From: Streptomyces sp. SirexAA-E | GTDB taxonomy: Bacteria > Actinomycetota > Actinomycetes > Streptomycetales > Streptomycetaceae | Direction of reading: 5' to 3' | Assembly (NCBI RefSeq): GCF_000177195.2 | Contig: NC_015953.1 | Span: 1,054,001-1,118,000 of the forward strand | DNA: 64,000 bases | In this document: positions 43,769 through 51,975 of the stretch, piece after piece | Layout: each line of letters starts with the position of its first letter | How positions within the stretch are numbered: the first letter of the stretch is position 1 | The notes under the pieces: generated by a model | The model's database searches: none | What the model saw: only the letters and a program-made list of their open reading frames with translations | Told to the model about the DNA's origin: nothing | Program-made: the position numbers and the translations under genes

Positions 43769-44416
43769 TCAGTTCCAGTCGTCGTAGGTGGCGTAGCCGC
43801 CCGCGTCGGCGAGCTGTTCGGCGACCCCTTCCAGGTCCTCGGGCAACAGCCCCCAGACGATGAGGTCGGTCCTGATGTCGGTCCAGCCGCCGTCCGTGCC
43901 GTTGTCGGTGCGGGTCCGCGCTATGCGCGCGTTGCGCAGGACGCCCTCGCTGATGCAGCCCAGCTTCTGCGCGACCTGCTGGGAGGCGGTGTTGTCGGCG
44001 TGGGTGCGCAACTCCAGGCGCTCGAACGTCTGGTCGCGGAAGAGCCATTCGGCGACGGCGAGCACGGACTCGGTGGCGTACCCCTCGCCGCGCGCCCAGG
44101 GTGCGGTGATGTAGCGGACCTCGGTGGCCCGGGTGCGCCAGTCGGTGTTCAGCAGCCGGACGGAGCCGACCAGGCGCTGGGTGAGGAACTCGGTGACGGC
44201 GAAGACGATGCCGTGGCCCTGGGTGCGCTCGGCGGCGGCGATCCTGCGGACCCAGCGTTCGGCGTCGACCTGGGTGTAGGGGTGGGGTGCGTCGGTCCAG
44301 GCCACGACCTGTTCGTCGTTCATCATCTCGATGTACGCGGGCACGTCGGCCATGTCGAAGGGGCGCAGCACCAACCTGTCCGTGCTGATGGAGATGGACG
44401 GGAAGGTGGTAGTCAT
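43769..44416 (-). CDS. GNAT acetyltransferase, RimJ/RimL-like
   Basis: 215 residues from the ATG at 44416 (MTTTFPSISISTDRLVLRPF); an ATG at 44428 would add four residues. RimJ/RimL-type GNAT: VRYITAPWARGEGYATESVLAVAEWLF carries the acetyl-CoA loop, and ELRTHADNTASQQVAQKLGC is the usual adjoining motif. May acetylate a ribosomal protein or a small molecule. Lies between cobL and metQ, with no operon link. Confidence 0.9.
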   Translation of the reverse strand: MTTTFPSISISTDRLVLRPFDMADVPAYIEMMNDEQVVAWTDAPHPYTQVDAERWVRRIAAAERTQGHGIVFAVTEFLTQRLVGSVRLLNTDWRTRATEVRYITAPWARGEGYATESVLAVAEWLFRDQTFERLELRTHADNTASQQVAQKLGCISEGVLRNARIARTRTDNGTDGGWTDIRTDLIVWGLLPEDLEGVAEQLADAGGYATYDDWN

Positions 44417-44494
44417 GCGCAGCTCCATGCCTCAAGACCGTGTAAAGGCACCAGCATGCAGCATCGGACGGGTGACGCGCATGGCCGGGTGCGC

Positions 44495-44537
44495 GGCCGA
44501 GCCCCGCGCACCCGGTGCGGGTGTACGGGGCTCGGCC
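44495..44537 (-). terminator. Terminator of the metNIQ operon
   Basis: A perfect 12-bp stem (44495-44506 with 44526-44537) enclosing a smaller hairpin (CGCAC/GTGCG). It starts 19 bases past the metQ stop on the minus strand. Confidence 0.75.
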
Positions 44538-44556
44538 GGTGTGCGGCGTGCCGGGG

Positions 44557-45423
44557 TCAGGAGGTGGCGGGGGCGCCGAAGGCGGGGACGATGGAGCCCT
44601 GGTAGGTGTCCTCGATGTACTTCTTGACCTCGTCGGAGTTGAGGAGTTCGGCGAGCTTCTGGACGCGCGGGTCCTTCTCGTTGCCCTCCTTGACGGCGAG
44701 GAAGTTGGCGTACGGGTTGCCGTCGGCCTTCTCCAGCGCCAGCGAGTCCGTGGCCGGCTTCAGGTCGGCCTCGAGGGCGTAGTTCCCGTTGATGACGGCG
44801 GCGTCGACGTCGTTCAGGGCGCGGGGCACGGTGGCGGCCTCCAGCTCCTTGAAGGTCAGGCCCTTCTTGTCCGTGATGTCGCTGAGCTTGGCGTCGGTGC
44901 CGACGCCGTCCTCCAGCGTGATCAGGCCGTTGTCGGCGAGCAGCTGGAGCGCGCGGCCCTCGTTGGTGGTGTCGTTGGGCACGGCGACGGTCTGGCCGGA
45001 CTTGATGTCCTTGATGTCCTTGATCTTCTTGGAGTAGAGACCGAGGGGCTCCAGGTGGACGTCGACCACCGGGACGATGTGGGTCTTGTTCTTCTTGTTG
45101 AAGTCGTCCAGGTAGGGCTTGTGCTGGAAGAAGTTGGCGTCGACCTGGCCGTTCTCGGTGGCGGTGTTCGGCAGGACGTAGTCCGTGAACTCCTTCACCT
45201 CCAGCTTGAGTCCGGCCTTCTCCGCCAGGTTCTTCTTGACGTAGTTCAGGATGTCGGCGTGCGGCGTCGGGGACGCGGCGACGACGAGCGCCTTGGAGGT
45301 GTCGGCGTTCGCACCCGACTCGCTCTTGGAGGCGGGGTCGGAGTCGGTGCCGCAGGCGCTGAGCCCGAGGGCGAGCGCGGCGGTGGCGGCGGCAGCGGCG
45401 GTGAGCTTGATGTTCTTACGCAC
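44557..45423 (-). CDS. metQ: MetQ, methionine-binding lipoprotein
   Basis: 288 residues. A lipoprotein signal ends at LSAC with Cys24. The NlpA/MetQ fold is shown by VVAASPTPHADILNYVKKNLAEKAGL, the FTDYVLPNTATENGQVDANFFQHKPYLD stretch (the ligand-binding region) and IPNDTTNEGRALQLLADNGLI. Binds L-methionine outside the membrane and delivers it to MetI-MetN. Last gene of metN-metI-metQ, with 69 bases between metI and metQ. Confidence 0.95.
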   Translation of the reverse strand: MRKNIKLTAAAAATAALALGLSACGTDSDPASKSESGANADTSKALVVAASPTPHADILNYVKKNLAEKAGLKLEVKEFTDYVLPNTATENGQVDANFFQHKPYLDDFNKKNKTHIVPVVDVHLEPLGLYSKKIKDIKDIKSGQTVAVPNDTTNEGRALQLLADNGLITLEDGVGTDAKLSDITDKKGLTFKELEAATVPRALNDVDAAVINGNYALEADLKPATDSLALEKADGNPYANFLAVKEGNEKDPRVQKLAELLNSDEVKKYIEDTYQGSIVPAFGAPATS

Positions 45424-45492
45424 GAAGAGTGCCTCTTTCCGGTGGTGACGGTGCGCCCGGACAAGGAGTTCGGGCTTGCGGGGAGAAGGAAG

Positions 45493-46164
45493 TCAGGATG
45501 TGGCGCGGCCCCGGCGGGCCAGCAGGCGTACGGCGAGGTCGCCGATGAGCTGGACCACGGTCACGATGACGACCAGCAGCACGACGGTGATGAGCATGAA
45601 CTGGTTGTCGAAGCGCTGGAATCCGTAGGTGACGGCCTTGGAGCCGAGCCCTTCGCCGCCGACCGCGCCGGCCATCGCGGAGTAGCCGATGAGCACGATC
45701 ACGGTGGTGGTGACGCCGGAGACGATCGACGGCAGGGCCTGCGGCAGCAGGACCTTGCGGACGATGGTGGGGACGGATCCGCCCATCGACTGGACGGCCT
45801 CGACGAGCCCGTGGTCGACCTCGCGCACGGCCGTCTCGACGAGCCGGGCGAAGAAGGGGATGGCGCCGACGGCGAGCGGCACGATCATCGCGGACGGGCC
45901 GATGAAGGTGCCGACGACCCAGGTGGTGAAGGGGATGAGGGCGATCAGCAGGATGATGAACGGCAGCGAGCGGCCGATGTTCACGATCGCGCCGACGACC
46001 TTGTTGACCACGACGTTCTGGAGGAGCCCGCCCTTGTCGGTGAGGACCAGCAGGATGCCCAGCGGGAGTCCGCCGATGACGGTGACGAGGGCGGACCAGA
46101 GCACCATGTAGAGGGTGTCGACGGTTCCCTGGCTGAGCAGTGGCTGCATTTCGGACCAGGTCAC
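45493..46164 (-). CDS. metI: MetI, methionine ABC transporter permease
   Basis: 223 residues with five or six membrane helices. It carries the EAA loop (EAVQSMGGSVPTIVRKVLLPQALPSI) that contacts MetN. Its start overlaps the metN stop by four bases. Takes part in uptake of L- and perhaps D-methionine. Confidence 0.95.
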   Translation of the reverse strand: MTWSEMQPLLSQGTVDTLYMVLWSALVTVIGGLPLGILLVLTDKGGLLQNVVVNKVVGAIVNIGRSLPFIILLIALIPFTTWVVGTFIGPSAMIVPLAVGAIPFFARLVETAVREVDHGLVEAVQSMGGSVPTIVRKVLLPQALPSIVSGVTTTVIVLIGYSAMAGAVGGEGLGSKAVTYGFQRFDNQFMLITVVLLVVIVTVVQLIGDLAVRLLARRGRATS

Positions 46165-47231
46165 TTGGCCACCTCCTTGGTGAGCGGGTCGGCGGTCCGC
46201 GCGGGGACGTCGGGGCTGCCGTCGGACGGGGCGTCCACGGTCTCGGCCTGGAGGCCCTGCTCGCGCAGGAAGCCGATGGGGACGACGTTGTCCTCGTAGC
46301 GGCCGGGCAGCTCGATGCGCATGCGCCCGATCTGCCGGCCGCCGACGGTGTCCATGGCGGCACCGAGGATCGAGATGTCGATGTTGTACGTGCGGGAGAG
46401 CTGGGAGATCACCGGGCGGGCGGCGGCCTCGCCGAGGAAGGTGACGTCGACGACCGTGCGGTCGGGGCCGGTGGCGGCGCCGCCGACGGGGAAGAGCGCG
46501 TGGGCCAGTTCGGAGCCGGGGGTGGCCAGCAGCCCGTCCACGGTGCCGGACTCGACGATCCGGCCCTGCCTCATCAGCGCGGCCGAGTCGCAGACGGTCT
46601 TGACGACGTCCATCTCGTGCGTGATGAGCAGGACCGTGAGGCCGAGCTGCTGGTTGATGTCCCGCAGCAGCTGGAGGACGGAACGGGTGGTCTCGGGGTC
46701 GAGCGCCGAGGTCGCCTCGTCGGAGAGCAGCACCTTCGGGTCGCCGGCCAGGGCGCGGGCGATGCCGACGCGCTGCTTCTGGCCGCCGGAGAGCTGGCCC
46801 GGGTAGGACTTGGCCTTGTCGGCCAGGCCGACCAGGTCGAGGAGTTCGAGCGCCTTGCGGCTGCGGGCCTGTCCGGATATCCCGAGGATCTCCAGGGGGA
46901 GCTCGACGTTGCCCCGGACGGTGCGGGAGGACAGCAGGTTGAAGTGCTGGAAGACCATGCCGATGCGGCTGCGCGCCTCGCGGAGCCCCTTGCCCGCCCG
47001 GCGGCCGCGTCCGGCGAGCGCGGTGAGGTCCTGTCCGGCGACCGTCACGGTCCCGGAGGTGGGGCGTTCGAGGAGGTTGACGCAGCGGATGAGGGAGGAC
47101 TTGCCGGCGCCGCTCTGTCCGATGACGCCGTAGACCTCGCCTTCGCGTACGTGCAGGTCCACGCCGTCCAGGGCGGTGACCTCACGGCCGCGTGACTGGT
47201 AGACCTTCGTGAGGCCCGAGGTGGTGATCAC
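46161..47231 (-). CDS. metN: MetN, methionine ABC transporter ATPase with NIL domain
   Basis: 356 residues. ABC ATPase motifs are intact: Walker A GQSGAGKSS (38-46), signature LSGGQKQRVGIARAL, Walker B and switch His (LLITHEMD). The Walker B Glu is Glu in LLSDEATSALD. After residue about 260 a NIL domain (FLGEAAARPVISQLSRTYNIDISILGAAMDTVGGRQIGRM) binds methionine and inhibits transport when intracellular methionine is high. It is the first structural gene of the operon, after a 225-base leader that carries a candidate regulatory peptide. Confidence 0.96.
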   Translation of the reverse strand: MITTSGLTKVYQSRGREVTALDGVDLHVREGEVYGVIGQSGAGKSSLIRCVNLLERPTSGTVTVAGQDLTALAGRGRRAGKGLREARSRIGMVFQHFNLLSSRTVRGNVELPLEILGISGQARSRKALELLDLVGLADKAKSYPGQLSGGQKQRVGIARALAGDPKVLLSDEATSALDPETTRSVLQLLRDINQQLGLTVLLITHEMDVVKTVCDSAALMRQGRIVESGTVDGLLATPGSELAHALFPVGGAATGPDRTVVDVTFLGEAAARPVISQLSRTYNIDISILGAAMDTVGGRQIGRMRIELPGRYEDNVVPIGFLREQGLQAETVDAPSDGSPDVPARTADPLTKEVAK

Positions 47232-47455
47232 AGGGTTTCCGTCACTGTCGAGTGCACGGCGCGGGGTCCGCCGGGCACGGGGCGTTCGTCTGAAGAGACT
47301 GTGCTCAGGGGTCTGGGTGGTCGACCGGTGGGAGTCTCGGCACGGCCCGGCCCGGGGTGTCCGGGCGCGGCTCGCACCCGGGCAGGCTCGGTCCGCGGGG
47401 CGCGGACGGCACGGGCTCGGTCTCGCTTCGGGGCGCGAGGCTCAGGCGGGGGCCC

Positions 47456-47542
47456 TCAGAAGGCGCGCATTCGACACATACAACGAGCACCGGGCGTCAG
47501 GGTCGCCTCGGTCGCAGGGGTGCGGCAGCTCGTCGTGGTCAT
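47456..47542 (-). CDS. Candidate 28-residue leader peptide of metNIQ (CMCRMRAF C-terminus)
   Basis: 28 codons from the ATG at 47542 to TGA at 47456. The peptide starts MTTTSCRTP and ends CMCRMRAF, so two Cys and two Met codons lie within five positions just before the stop. It is the nearest reading frame upstream of metN (225 bases). G/C-rich inverted repeats follow. This matches the design of attenuation by amino-acid starvation, where ribosome stalling at Met or Cys codons decides the RNA fold. Expression is inferred. Confidence 0.5.
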   Translation of the reverse strand: MTTTSCRTPATEATLTPGARCMCRMRAF

Positions 47543-47584
47543 GCGCCCCAGTAAAACAGACGTAACGTTCCCGTGATCCGGACC

Positions 47585-47599
47585 GTCCGCATAGCGGAC
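47585..47599. promoter_or_regulatory. Inverted repeat upstream of the metNIQ leader
   Basis: GTCCGC-ATA-GCGGAC, two perfect 6-bp arms with a 3-base spacer, about 43 bases upstream of the leader peptide start. It could be an operator for a repressor of sulfur metabolism. The region around 47543-47570 (GTTTTAC on the minus strand) is AT-rich for this genome, as expected of a promoter. Confidence 0.4.
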
Positions 47600-47794
47600 A
47601 GCCGTGGATGGGTGTCCCGAGAGGCGTACGGGCGCACCGAAAGCGTCTGCCATACGGCTCTGACCTGCGGCGACGACATGCGGACCGAAGCGCTCAGGAG
47701 AGGGCCCGCGAAGTGCCGCCGGGGGTTGTCTGTGGTCAAGGCCACGATTCCTGGACAGGACCCCCACCCGGCCTCCGCCCGCCGGACACCGCCC

Positions 47795-47831
47795 GGACGG
47801 CCGGGGCCGCACGCGGCGGCCCCGGCCGTCC
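47795..47831. terminator. Hairpin between metNIQ control region and the gene at 47848
   Basis: A perfect 16-bp stem (47795-47810 with 47816-47831) and a 5-base loop directly in front of a TAATAC -10-like hexamer (47833-47838) and the ATG at 47848. It may insulate this promoter from upstream transcription or terminate an antisense RNA. The remaining bases 47600-47794 show no gene. Confidence 0.6.
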
Positions 47832-47847
47832 GTAATACCCTCGGTCC

Positions 47848-48207
47848 ATGCTCGTCGCCCTGACGGTCGCGGTCGCCGTGACCGCGCTCGCCCTCGCCGC
47901 CTGGTGCGGATTCGCCGCCTACCGGGACCAGCCCACGAAGGACTGGCATTTCATCGGGATGGCCGTCGTCTCCGTACTGGCCCTGGCCCAGCTGGTGGTC
48001 GGTGTCGTGCGGCTGGCCGGCGGCGAGCGGCCGGACCAGGGCATGACCATCTTCATCGCCTATCTCATCGGCGCCTTCGCGGCCGTGCCGGCGGCGGGGT
48101 TCCTGTCGCTGACCGAGCGGACCCGCTGGGGTTCGGTGACGGTGGCGGCCGGCGCGGTCGTGCTGGCCGTCCTGGAAGTGCGGCTCTACGACATCTGGGG
48201 AAGCTGA
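47848..48207 (+). CDS. Small membrane protein (four helices), possibly leaderless
   Basis: 119 residues with four hydrophobic helices (about 1-22, 36-58, 66-88, 95-112). TAATAC (47833-47838) lies only nine bases before the ATG, a spacing typical of leaderless mRNA. No recognisable motif besides the helices. It is followed by a second membrane gene (48210) two bases later, so they form an operon. Confidence 0.75.
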   Translation: MLVALTVAVAVTALALAAWCGFAAYRDQPTKDWHFIGMAVVSVLALAQLVVGVVRLAGGERPDQGMTIFIAYLIGAFAAVPAAGFLSLTERTRWGSVTVAAGAVVLAVLEVRLYDIWGS

Positions 48208-48209
48208 CC

Positions 48210-48653
48210 GTGACCGACACCGACCGCACCGGGGCCCCGGCCTCCACGTCCGCGCAGAAGCAGCAGTTCGAGCTGGGCACCGGGCCCGGACGGGTACTGG
48301 TCTGGTTCTACGGGGTGTTCACCGTGGCCGCCGCCTCCCGCTCGGTCGTCCAGATGATCCTGGACTTCGACAAGGCGCCGCTGGCGTACATCCTGTCGGC
48401 CGTGGCCGCCGTCGTGTACGGCTTCATCACCTACTCGCTGGTGCGGGGCGGCGAGAAGGCCCGGCGGGCGGCGCTCGTGTGCTGCGCCGCCGAACTGGCC
48501 GGTGTCCTGGTCGTGGGCACGTGGACGCTGGTGAAGCCGTCCGCGTTCCCGGACGCCACGGTGTGGTCGGACTTCGGCATGGGCTACCTGTTCATCCCGG
48601 TGATCCTGCCGGTCACCGGGATGATCTGGCTGCGCCGGGCCCGCCGGGTGTGA
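48210..48653 (+). CDS. Membrane protein with four helices
   Basis: 147 residues from a GTG at 48210 (MTDTDRTGAPASTSAQKQQ), two bases after the preceding stop. A polar N-terminus of about 25 residues is followed by four hydrophobic helices, with a basic C-terminus (RRARRV). No motif recognised. Cotranscribed with the small membrane gene before it; the pair is probably functionally linked. Confidence 0.78.
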   Translation: MTDTDRTGAPASTSAQKQQFELGTGPGRVLVWFYGVFTVAAASRSVVQMILDFDKAPLAYILSAVAAVVYGFITYSLVRGGEKARRAALVCCAAELAGVLVVGTWTLVKPSAFPDATVWSDFGMGYLFIPVILPVTGMIWLRRARRV

Positions 48654-48674
48654 CCCCTGGACCGCGAGGGCGGT

Positions 48675-49178
48675 TCAGGCGCTGGTGACGAACTCCGGCG
48701 CCGCGGCTTCCTTCTCCAGCGTGATCAGGCGGACGCCGTCCTCACCGGTGGTGTCACCCACCCGTGCGTACCCCGCCTTGCGGTAGAGCCGCAGATTGCC
48801 TTCGCTGCGCTCGCCGGTGAACAACTGGAAGCGCTTGGCCGCCCGTTCGCCCGCCAGGCCGGCCTCAGCCGCACGCAGCAGCCGGGTGCCGAGCCCATGC
48901 CCCTGGAGGCGCGGGTGGACGCAGAGCCGGCCGATCCGGCCTACGCCCTCGCCGTCGATGGAGCCGCGCACCGAGCCGACGACCTCGTCGCCGAGCCGGG
49001 CGACGAACACGAGGTCGGCCGCGATCTCGTCGCGGACCGACTCCAGGGTCTGGACGAGCGGGTCGATCCGGTAGTTGCCGTAGAGCTCCGCCTCGCTCTG
49101 GAAACAGAGGTACTGGAGTCTGAAGATCTGCTCGGCGTCCTGCGCCGTCGCCGCCGAGATGGTCACGCTCATGCCCAT
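48675..49178 (-). CDS. GNAT acetyltransferase
   Basis: 167 residues from the ATG at 49178 (an ATG at 49172 would remove MG). The GRIGRLCVHPRLQGHGLGTRLLRAAEAG segment has the acetyl-CoA loop HGLG after the catalytic strand, and NLRLYRKAGYARVG is the usual GNAT end. Substrate unknown. Convergent with the preceding membrane-protein pair. Confidence 0.88.
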   Translation of the reverse strand: MGMSVTISAATAQDAEQIFRLQYLCFQSEAELYGNYRIDPLVQTLESVRDEIAADLVFVARLGDEVVGSVRGSIDGEGVGRIGRLCVHPRLQGHGLGTRLLRAAEAGLAGERAAKRFQLFTGERSEGNLRLYRKAGYARVGDTTGEDGVRLITLEKEAAAPEFVTSA

Positions 49179-49214
49179 GTGCGCATTCTCCCGCTCACCT
49201 GGTCCGCCGGTTGT

Positions 49215-49736
49215 CTACCGCGTCTTTCCCCGCGGTTCAGGAGCTACAACCTCCGCCGCGAGCATTCTGCGCAGACATCCAAGGCAACGGGAACGCATCG
49301 GACCCAAACTCCCCTGTGAGATACCCAACTCCCCTGCGATTTCTCGGTACGTCGGGTCGTGGTCGGCCAGTATCGCGCCGAGCAGCCGGGGACACTTCCC
49401 GGGCAGCCGCTCCACCGCGGCCCGCAACGCCCGGCGCTCGTCGGCGCTTTCGGCGATCCTCTCGGGCCGGCCGCCCGAGTCACCGGGGAGGTCGTCGCCC
49501 CGGCAGGAGCGCTCACGCAGTGCCCTGCGCCGGGCGGAGCGGGCCTCCGCGCGTACGGCGGCGCGCACCCAGCGGGCGGGGTCGGCCGGCTGCCCGTGCC
49601 CGGCCTGGCGCTCCAGCAGCCGCAGCCAGACGGACTGTTCGAGGTCCGCCGCCTCGATCCCGGCGGCCGGGGCCTCGGCCGCGGTCTCGGCCCGCACCAG
49701 CGGGTGCAGCGCGCGGACGAGGGCGAGAAGCGTCAT
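49215..49736 (-). CDS. Small sigma-70-like factor
   Basis: 173 residues. A region-2-like helix (DLEQSVWLRLLERQ, then a WVRAAVRAEARSARR stretch) and a region-4 helix-turn-helix (PTYREIAGELGISQGSLGPMRSRCLGCLRRML) are present, but the intervening linker is short and region 2 is less conserved than in ECF sigma factors. No anti-sigma partner is next to it. The region-4 cysteines (RCLGC) could be redox-active. Called a sigma-like factor; a DNA-binding regulator is the alternative. Confidence 0.75.
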   Translation of the reverse strand: MTLLALVRALHPLVRAETAAEAPAAGIEAADLEQSVWLRLLERQAGHGQPADPARWVRAAVRAEARSARRRALRERSCRGDDLPGDSGGRPERIAESADERRALRAAVERLPGKCPRLLGAILADHDPTYREIAGELGISQGSLGPMRSRCLGCLRRMLAAEVVAPEPRGKTR

Positions 49737-49785
49737 ACCCCGTCAACGTGCACCGCGGGCGGGCGGTTGCCGTACGGGCGCGGCT

Positions 49786-49815
49786 CCACCCGACCGGGGC
49801 ATCCCGGCCGGGTGG
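49786..49815 (-). terminator. Probable terminator of glpQ1
   Basis: A 13-bp inverted repeat with one mismatch (49786-49798 with 49803-49815) and a GCAT loop, 25 bases past the glpQ1 stop on the minus strand. Confidence 0.6.
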
Positions 49816-49840
49816 CTGACGCGGCGGGCCGGTGGGTCCG

Positions 49841-50995
49841 TCAGCGCTTCCCGAAGTCCGCCGCGGCGAGCAGGGCGGTGTCCGGGTTGTCGGAGAAGAT
49901 TCCGTCGATGCCCGTCTCGAAGTACGCCCGGAAGGCGCCGAACACGTCGCCGTACGCGTTCGGGTCCGTGCCGCGCCGGAAGTCGGCGGGCAGGAAGGTG
50001 TTCTCGTTGCGCATGGTGTACGGGTGCAGGACCAGGCCGCGCGCGTGGGCGTCGGTGACGAGGGTGGTGGGCTCGGTGAGCCGGCCCGCCGCGTCCTTGG
50101 GGATGACCAGGTCCAGGGTGGGGCCGATGCCCTGGGCGAAGGAGGCGATCCACTTCAGTCCGGCGGGCGTCACCAGGTCGGCCACGGTGCGCGGGTCGCC
50201 GGACTCGACGAAGTCCCAGGGCCGCTCGGTGGGGCCGGACAGCAGCACGACGCGCGGGGTGGCGACCAGCTTCGCCAGCCGCCGCATGGATCCCGGCTCG
50301 AAGGACTGGAGGAGCAGCGGGGAGCCGGCGCGGTGCCGGCCGTGGCGGCGCAGCAGCCGTGCGAGGGGTTCCTCCAGGCCGAGGCCGAGGCTCCGGAAGT
50401 AGGAGGGGTGCTTGGTCTCGACGTACAGCCAGACGGGCGCGCCCCTGCGGCGGCCCTCCCGGTCGGCCCAGCGCAGGACCTCCTCGAAGGTGGGCACCTC
50501 CCAGCGGCCGTCGTAGACGGTGTTCTCCTGGCGGTTGCCGGGGATGCGCTCGGTGGCGCGCAGTGTCTTGAGCTCGGCCAGGGTGAAGTCCTCGGTGAAC
50601 CAGCCGGTGAGGCTGACGCCGTCGACCTTCTTGGTGGTCCTCCGGCTCGCGAACTCGGGGTGGCCGGCCACGTCGGTGGTGCCGGTGATGTCGTTCTCGT
50701 GGCGGCAGACGAGGTGGCCGTCCTTGGTGGGGACCAGGTCCTGCTCGATGATGTGGGCGCCCATGTCCAGGGCCAGCTGGTAGGAGCCGAGCGTGTGCTC
50801 GGGCCGGTAGCCGCTGGCGCCGCGGTGGCCGACGACGGTCGGCACGGGCAGGTCGCGGTACGAGCCCCGGCCGCGCTCGGCGGCGTGCGCCGGGCCTGCC
50901 GCCGTACCGGCCGACGCGAGTCCCGCCGTACCGAGGACGGCCGCCGCTCCCAGGAGGGTCCGCCGTCCGGGACCTGACTGCGCGCGCTGTGTCAT
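49841..50995 (-). CDS. glpQ1: Secreted glycerophosphodiester phosphodiesterase
   Basis: 384 residues from the ATG at 50995. The signal has RR at 11-12, a hydrophobic core and an AHA cleavage site near residue 39, so Tat export is likely. The GDPD fold has the catalytic HR pair in VVGHRGASGYRPEHT (H57, R58), Glu84 and Asp86 in EQDLV, and His99. It cleaves glycerophosphodiesters outside the cell to glycerol 3-phosphate and an alcohol, a phosphate source. From memory this is the ortholog of S. coelicolor glpQ1 (SCO1565), reported as PhoP-regulated; possible PHO box repeats are upstream. Confidence 0.92.
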   Translation of the reverse strand: MTQRAQSGPGRRTLLGAAAVLGTAGLASAGTAAGPAHAAERGRGSYRDLPVPTVVGHRGASGYRPEHTLGSYQLALDMGAHIIEQDLVPTKDGHLVCRHENDITGTTDVAGHPEFASRRTTKKVDGVSLTGWFTEDFTLAELKTLRATERIPGNRQENTVYDGRWEVPTFEEVLRWADREGRRRGAPVWLYVETKHPSYFRSLGLGLEEPLARLLRRHGRHRAGSPLLLQSFEPGSMRRLAKLVATPRVVLLSGPTERPWDFVESGDPRTVADLVTPAGLKWIASFAQGIGPTLDLVIPKDAAGRLTEPTTLVTDAHARGLVLHPYTMRNENTFLPADFRRGTDPNAYGDVFGAFRAYFETGIDGIFSDNPDTALLAAADFGKR

Positions 50996-51040
50996 GGATG
51001 CTCCTCGCGTGTGATGTCCGGCACCTGTCGAGCGAGTGCG

Positions 51041-51095
51041 ATCGTAGGGAACTACGCCATCGGAAGGACGCACGCTGGACGAACACGGCGGAAAC
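51041..51095 (-). promoter_or_regulatory. Candidate PHO box and -10 of glpQ1
   Basis: On the minus strand three 7-bp units with 11-base spacing, GTTTCCG, GTTCGTC and GTGCGTC (51095-51067), lie 20 bases upstream of a TACGAT -10-like hexamer (51046-51041). This resembles PhoP direct repeats (GTTCACC consensus) placed over the -35 region. The units match the consensus at about 4-5 of 7 positions, so this is tentative. Confidence 0.4.
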
Positions 51096-51228
51096 ACACG
51101 TCAACACCGCGTATCCGTTCCGTGAACCCGATGTGCGTGGGGGCGGGGGCCGCGAGTATCGTCCTCACCTGCACAGACCCTTGCACGATTCCGACCCGGC
51201 CGGGCCGGCCACGACCCCGGAGGATGCG

Positions 51229-51900
51229 TTGTCCCGACTCACGGTCATCAAGGCAGTGCTCGGCCCGATCCTGCGCCTGCTCTTCCGCCCGCAGGTGGAG
51301 GGCGCCGAGAACATTCCGGGCACCGGGCCGGTGATCCTCGCGGGGAACCATCTGACGTTCATCGACTCGATGATCATGCCGATCTGCTGCGACCGGCCGG
51401 TGTTCTACATCGGCAAGGACGAGTACGTCACCGGCAAGGGGATCAAGGGCCGTCTGATGGCCTGGTTCTTCACCGGCTGCGGCATGATCCCGGTGGACCG
51501 GGACGGCGGACGCGGCGGTGTGGCGGCGCTCATGACGGGCCGTCGGGTGCTGGAGGAGGGCCACGCCTTCGCCATCTACCCGGAGGGCACCCGCTCCCCC
51601 GACGGCCGGCTCTACCGGGGCCGCACGGGCATCGCGCGGCTGACGCTGATGACGGGCGCGCCGGTGGTGCCGTTCGCGATGATCGGTACGGACAAGCTCC
51701 AGCCCAGCGGTTCCGGCCTGCCCCGGCCGGGCAAGGTCACGGTGCGCTTCGGCGAGCCGATGGAGTTCTCCCGCTACGAGGGCATGGACCGCGACCGCTA
51801 TGTGCTGCGCGCCGTGACGGACTCGGTGATGACCGAGGTCATGCAGCTGTCCGGCCAGGAGTACGTGGACATGTACGCGACGAAGGCCAAGGCCGCCTGA
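51229..51900 (+). CDS. 1-acyl-sn-glycerol-3-phosphate acyltransferase-like (PlsC)
   Basis: 223 residues from a TTG at 51229 with GGAGG five bases upstream (51219-51223); the frame is open upstream but lacks a better start. PlsC motifs: NHLTFID (HX4D at His41-Asp46), the GGIPVDRD-like region (GMIPVDRDGGRGG), and FAIYPEGTRSPDGRLYRG. Adds an acyl chain to lysophosphatidate or a related lipid at the membrane. Divergent from glpQ1. Confidence 0.9.
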   Translation: MSRLTVIKAVLGPILRLLFRPQVEGAENIPGTGPVILAGNHLTFIDSMIMPICCDRPVFYIGKDEYVTGKGIKGRLMAWFFTGCGMIPVDRDGGRGGVAALMTGRRVLEEGHAFAIYPEGTRSPDGRLYRGRTGIARLTLMTGAPVVPFAMIGTDKLQPSGSGLPRPGKVTVRFGEPMEFSRYEGMDRDRYVLRAVTDSVMTEVMQLSGQEYVDMYATKAKAA

Positions 51901-51911
51901 GAGGCCGGCCG

Positions 51912-51953
51912 AAGGGCCCGTGTCCGGGGAGCGGTCCCCGGGCACGGGCCCTT
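51912..51953. terminator. Terminator between convergent acyltransferase and MFS genes
   Basis: A 19-bp stem with one G-T wobble (51912-51930 with 51935-51953), a GCGG loop and TTTCGCG after it on the plus strand. It lies 12 bases past the acyltransferase stop and 23 before the MFS stop on the other strand. Confidence 0.8.
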
Positions 51954-51975
51954 TCGCGTACCGGCGGACGCCGGG

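Noticed and set aside
47232..47600. SAM riboswitch upstream of metN
   Set aside because: Neither the GUCAUGAG-like core of SAM-IV nor SAM-I/II features could be recognised, so a leader peptide is the better proposal.
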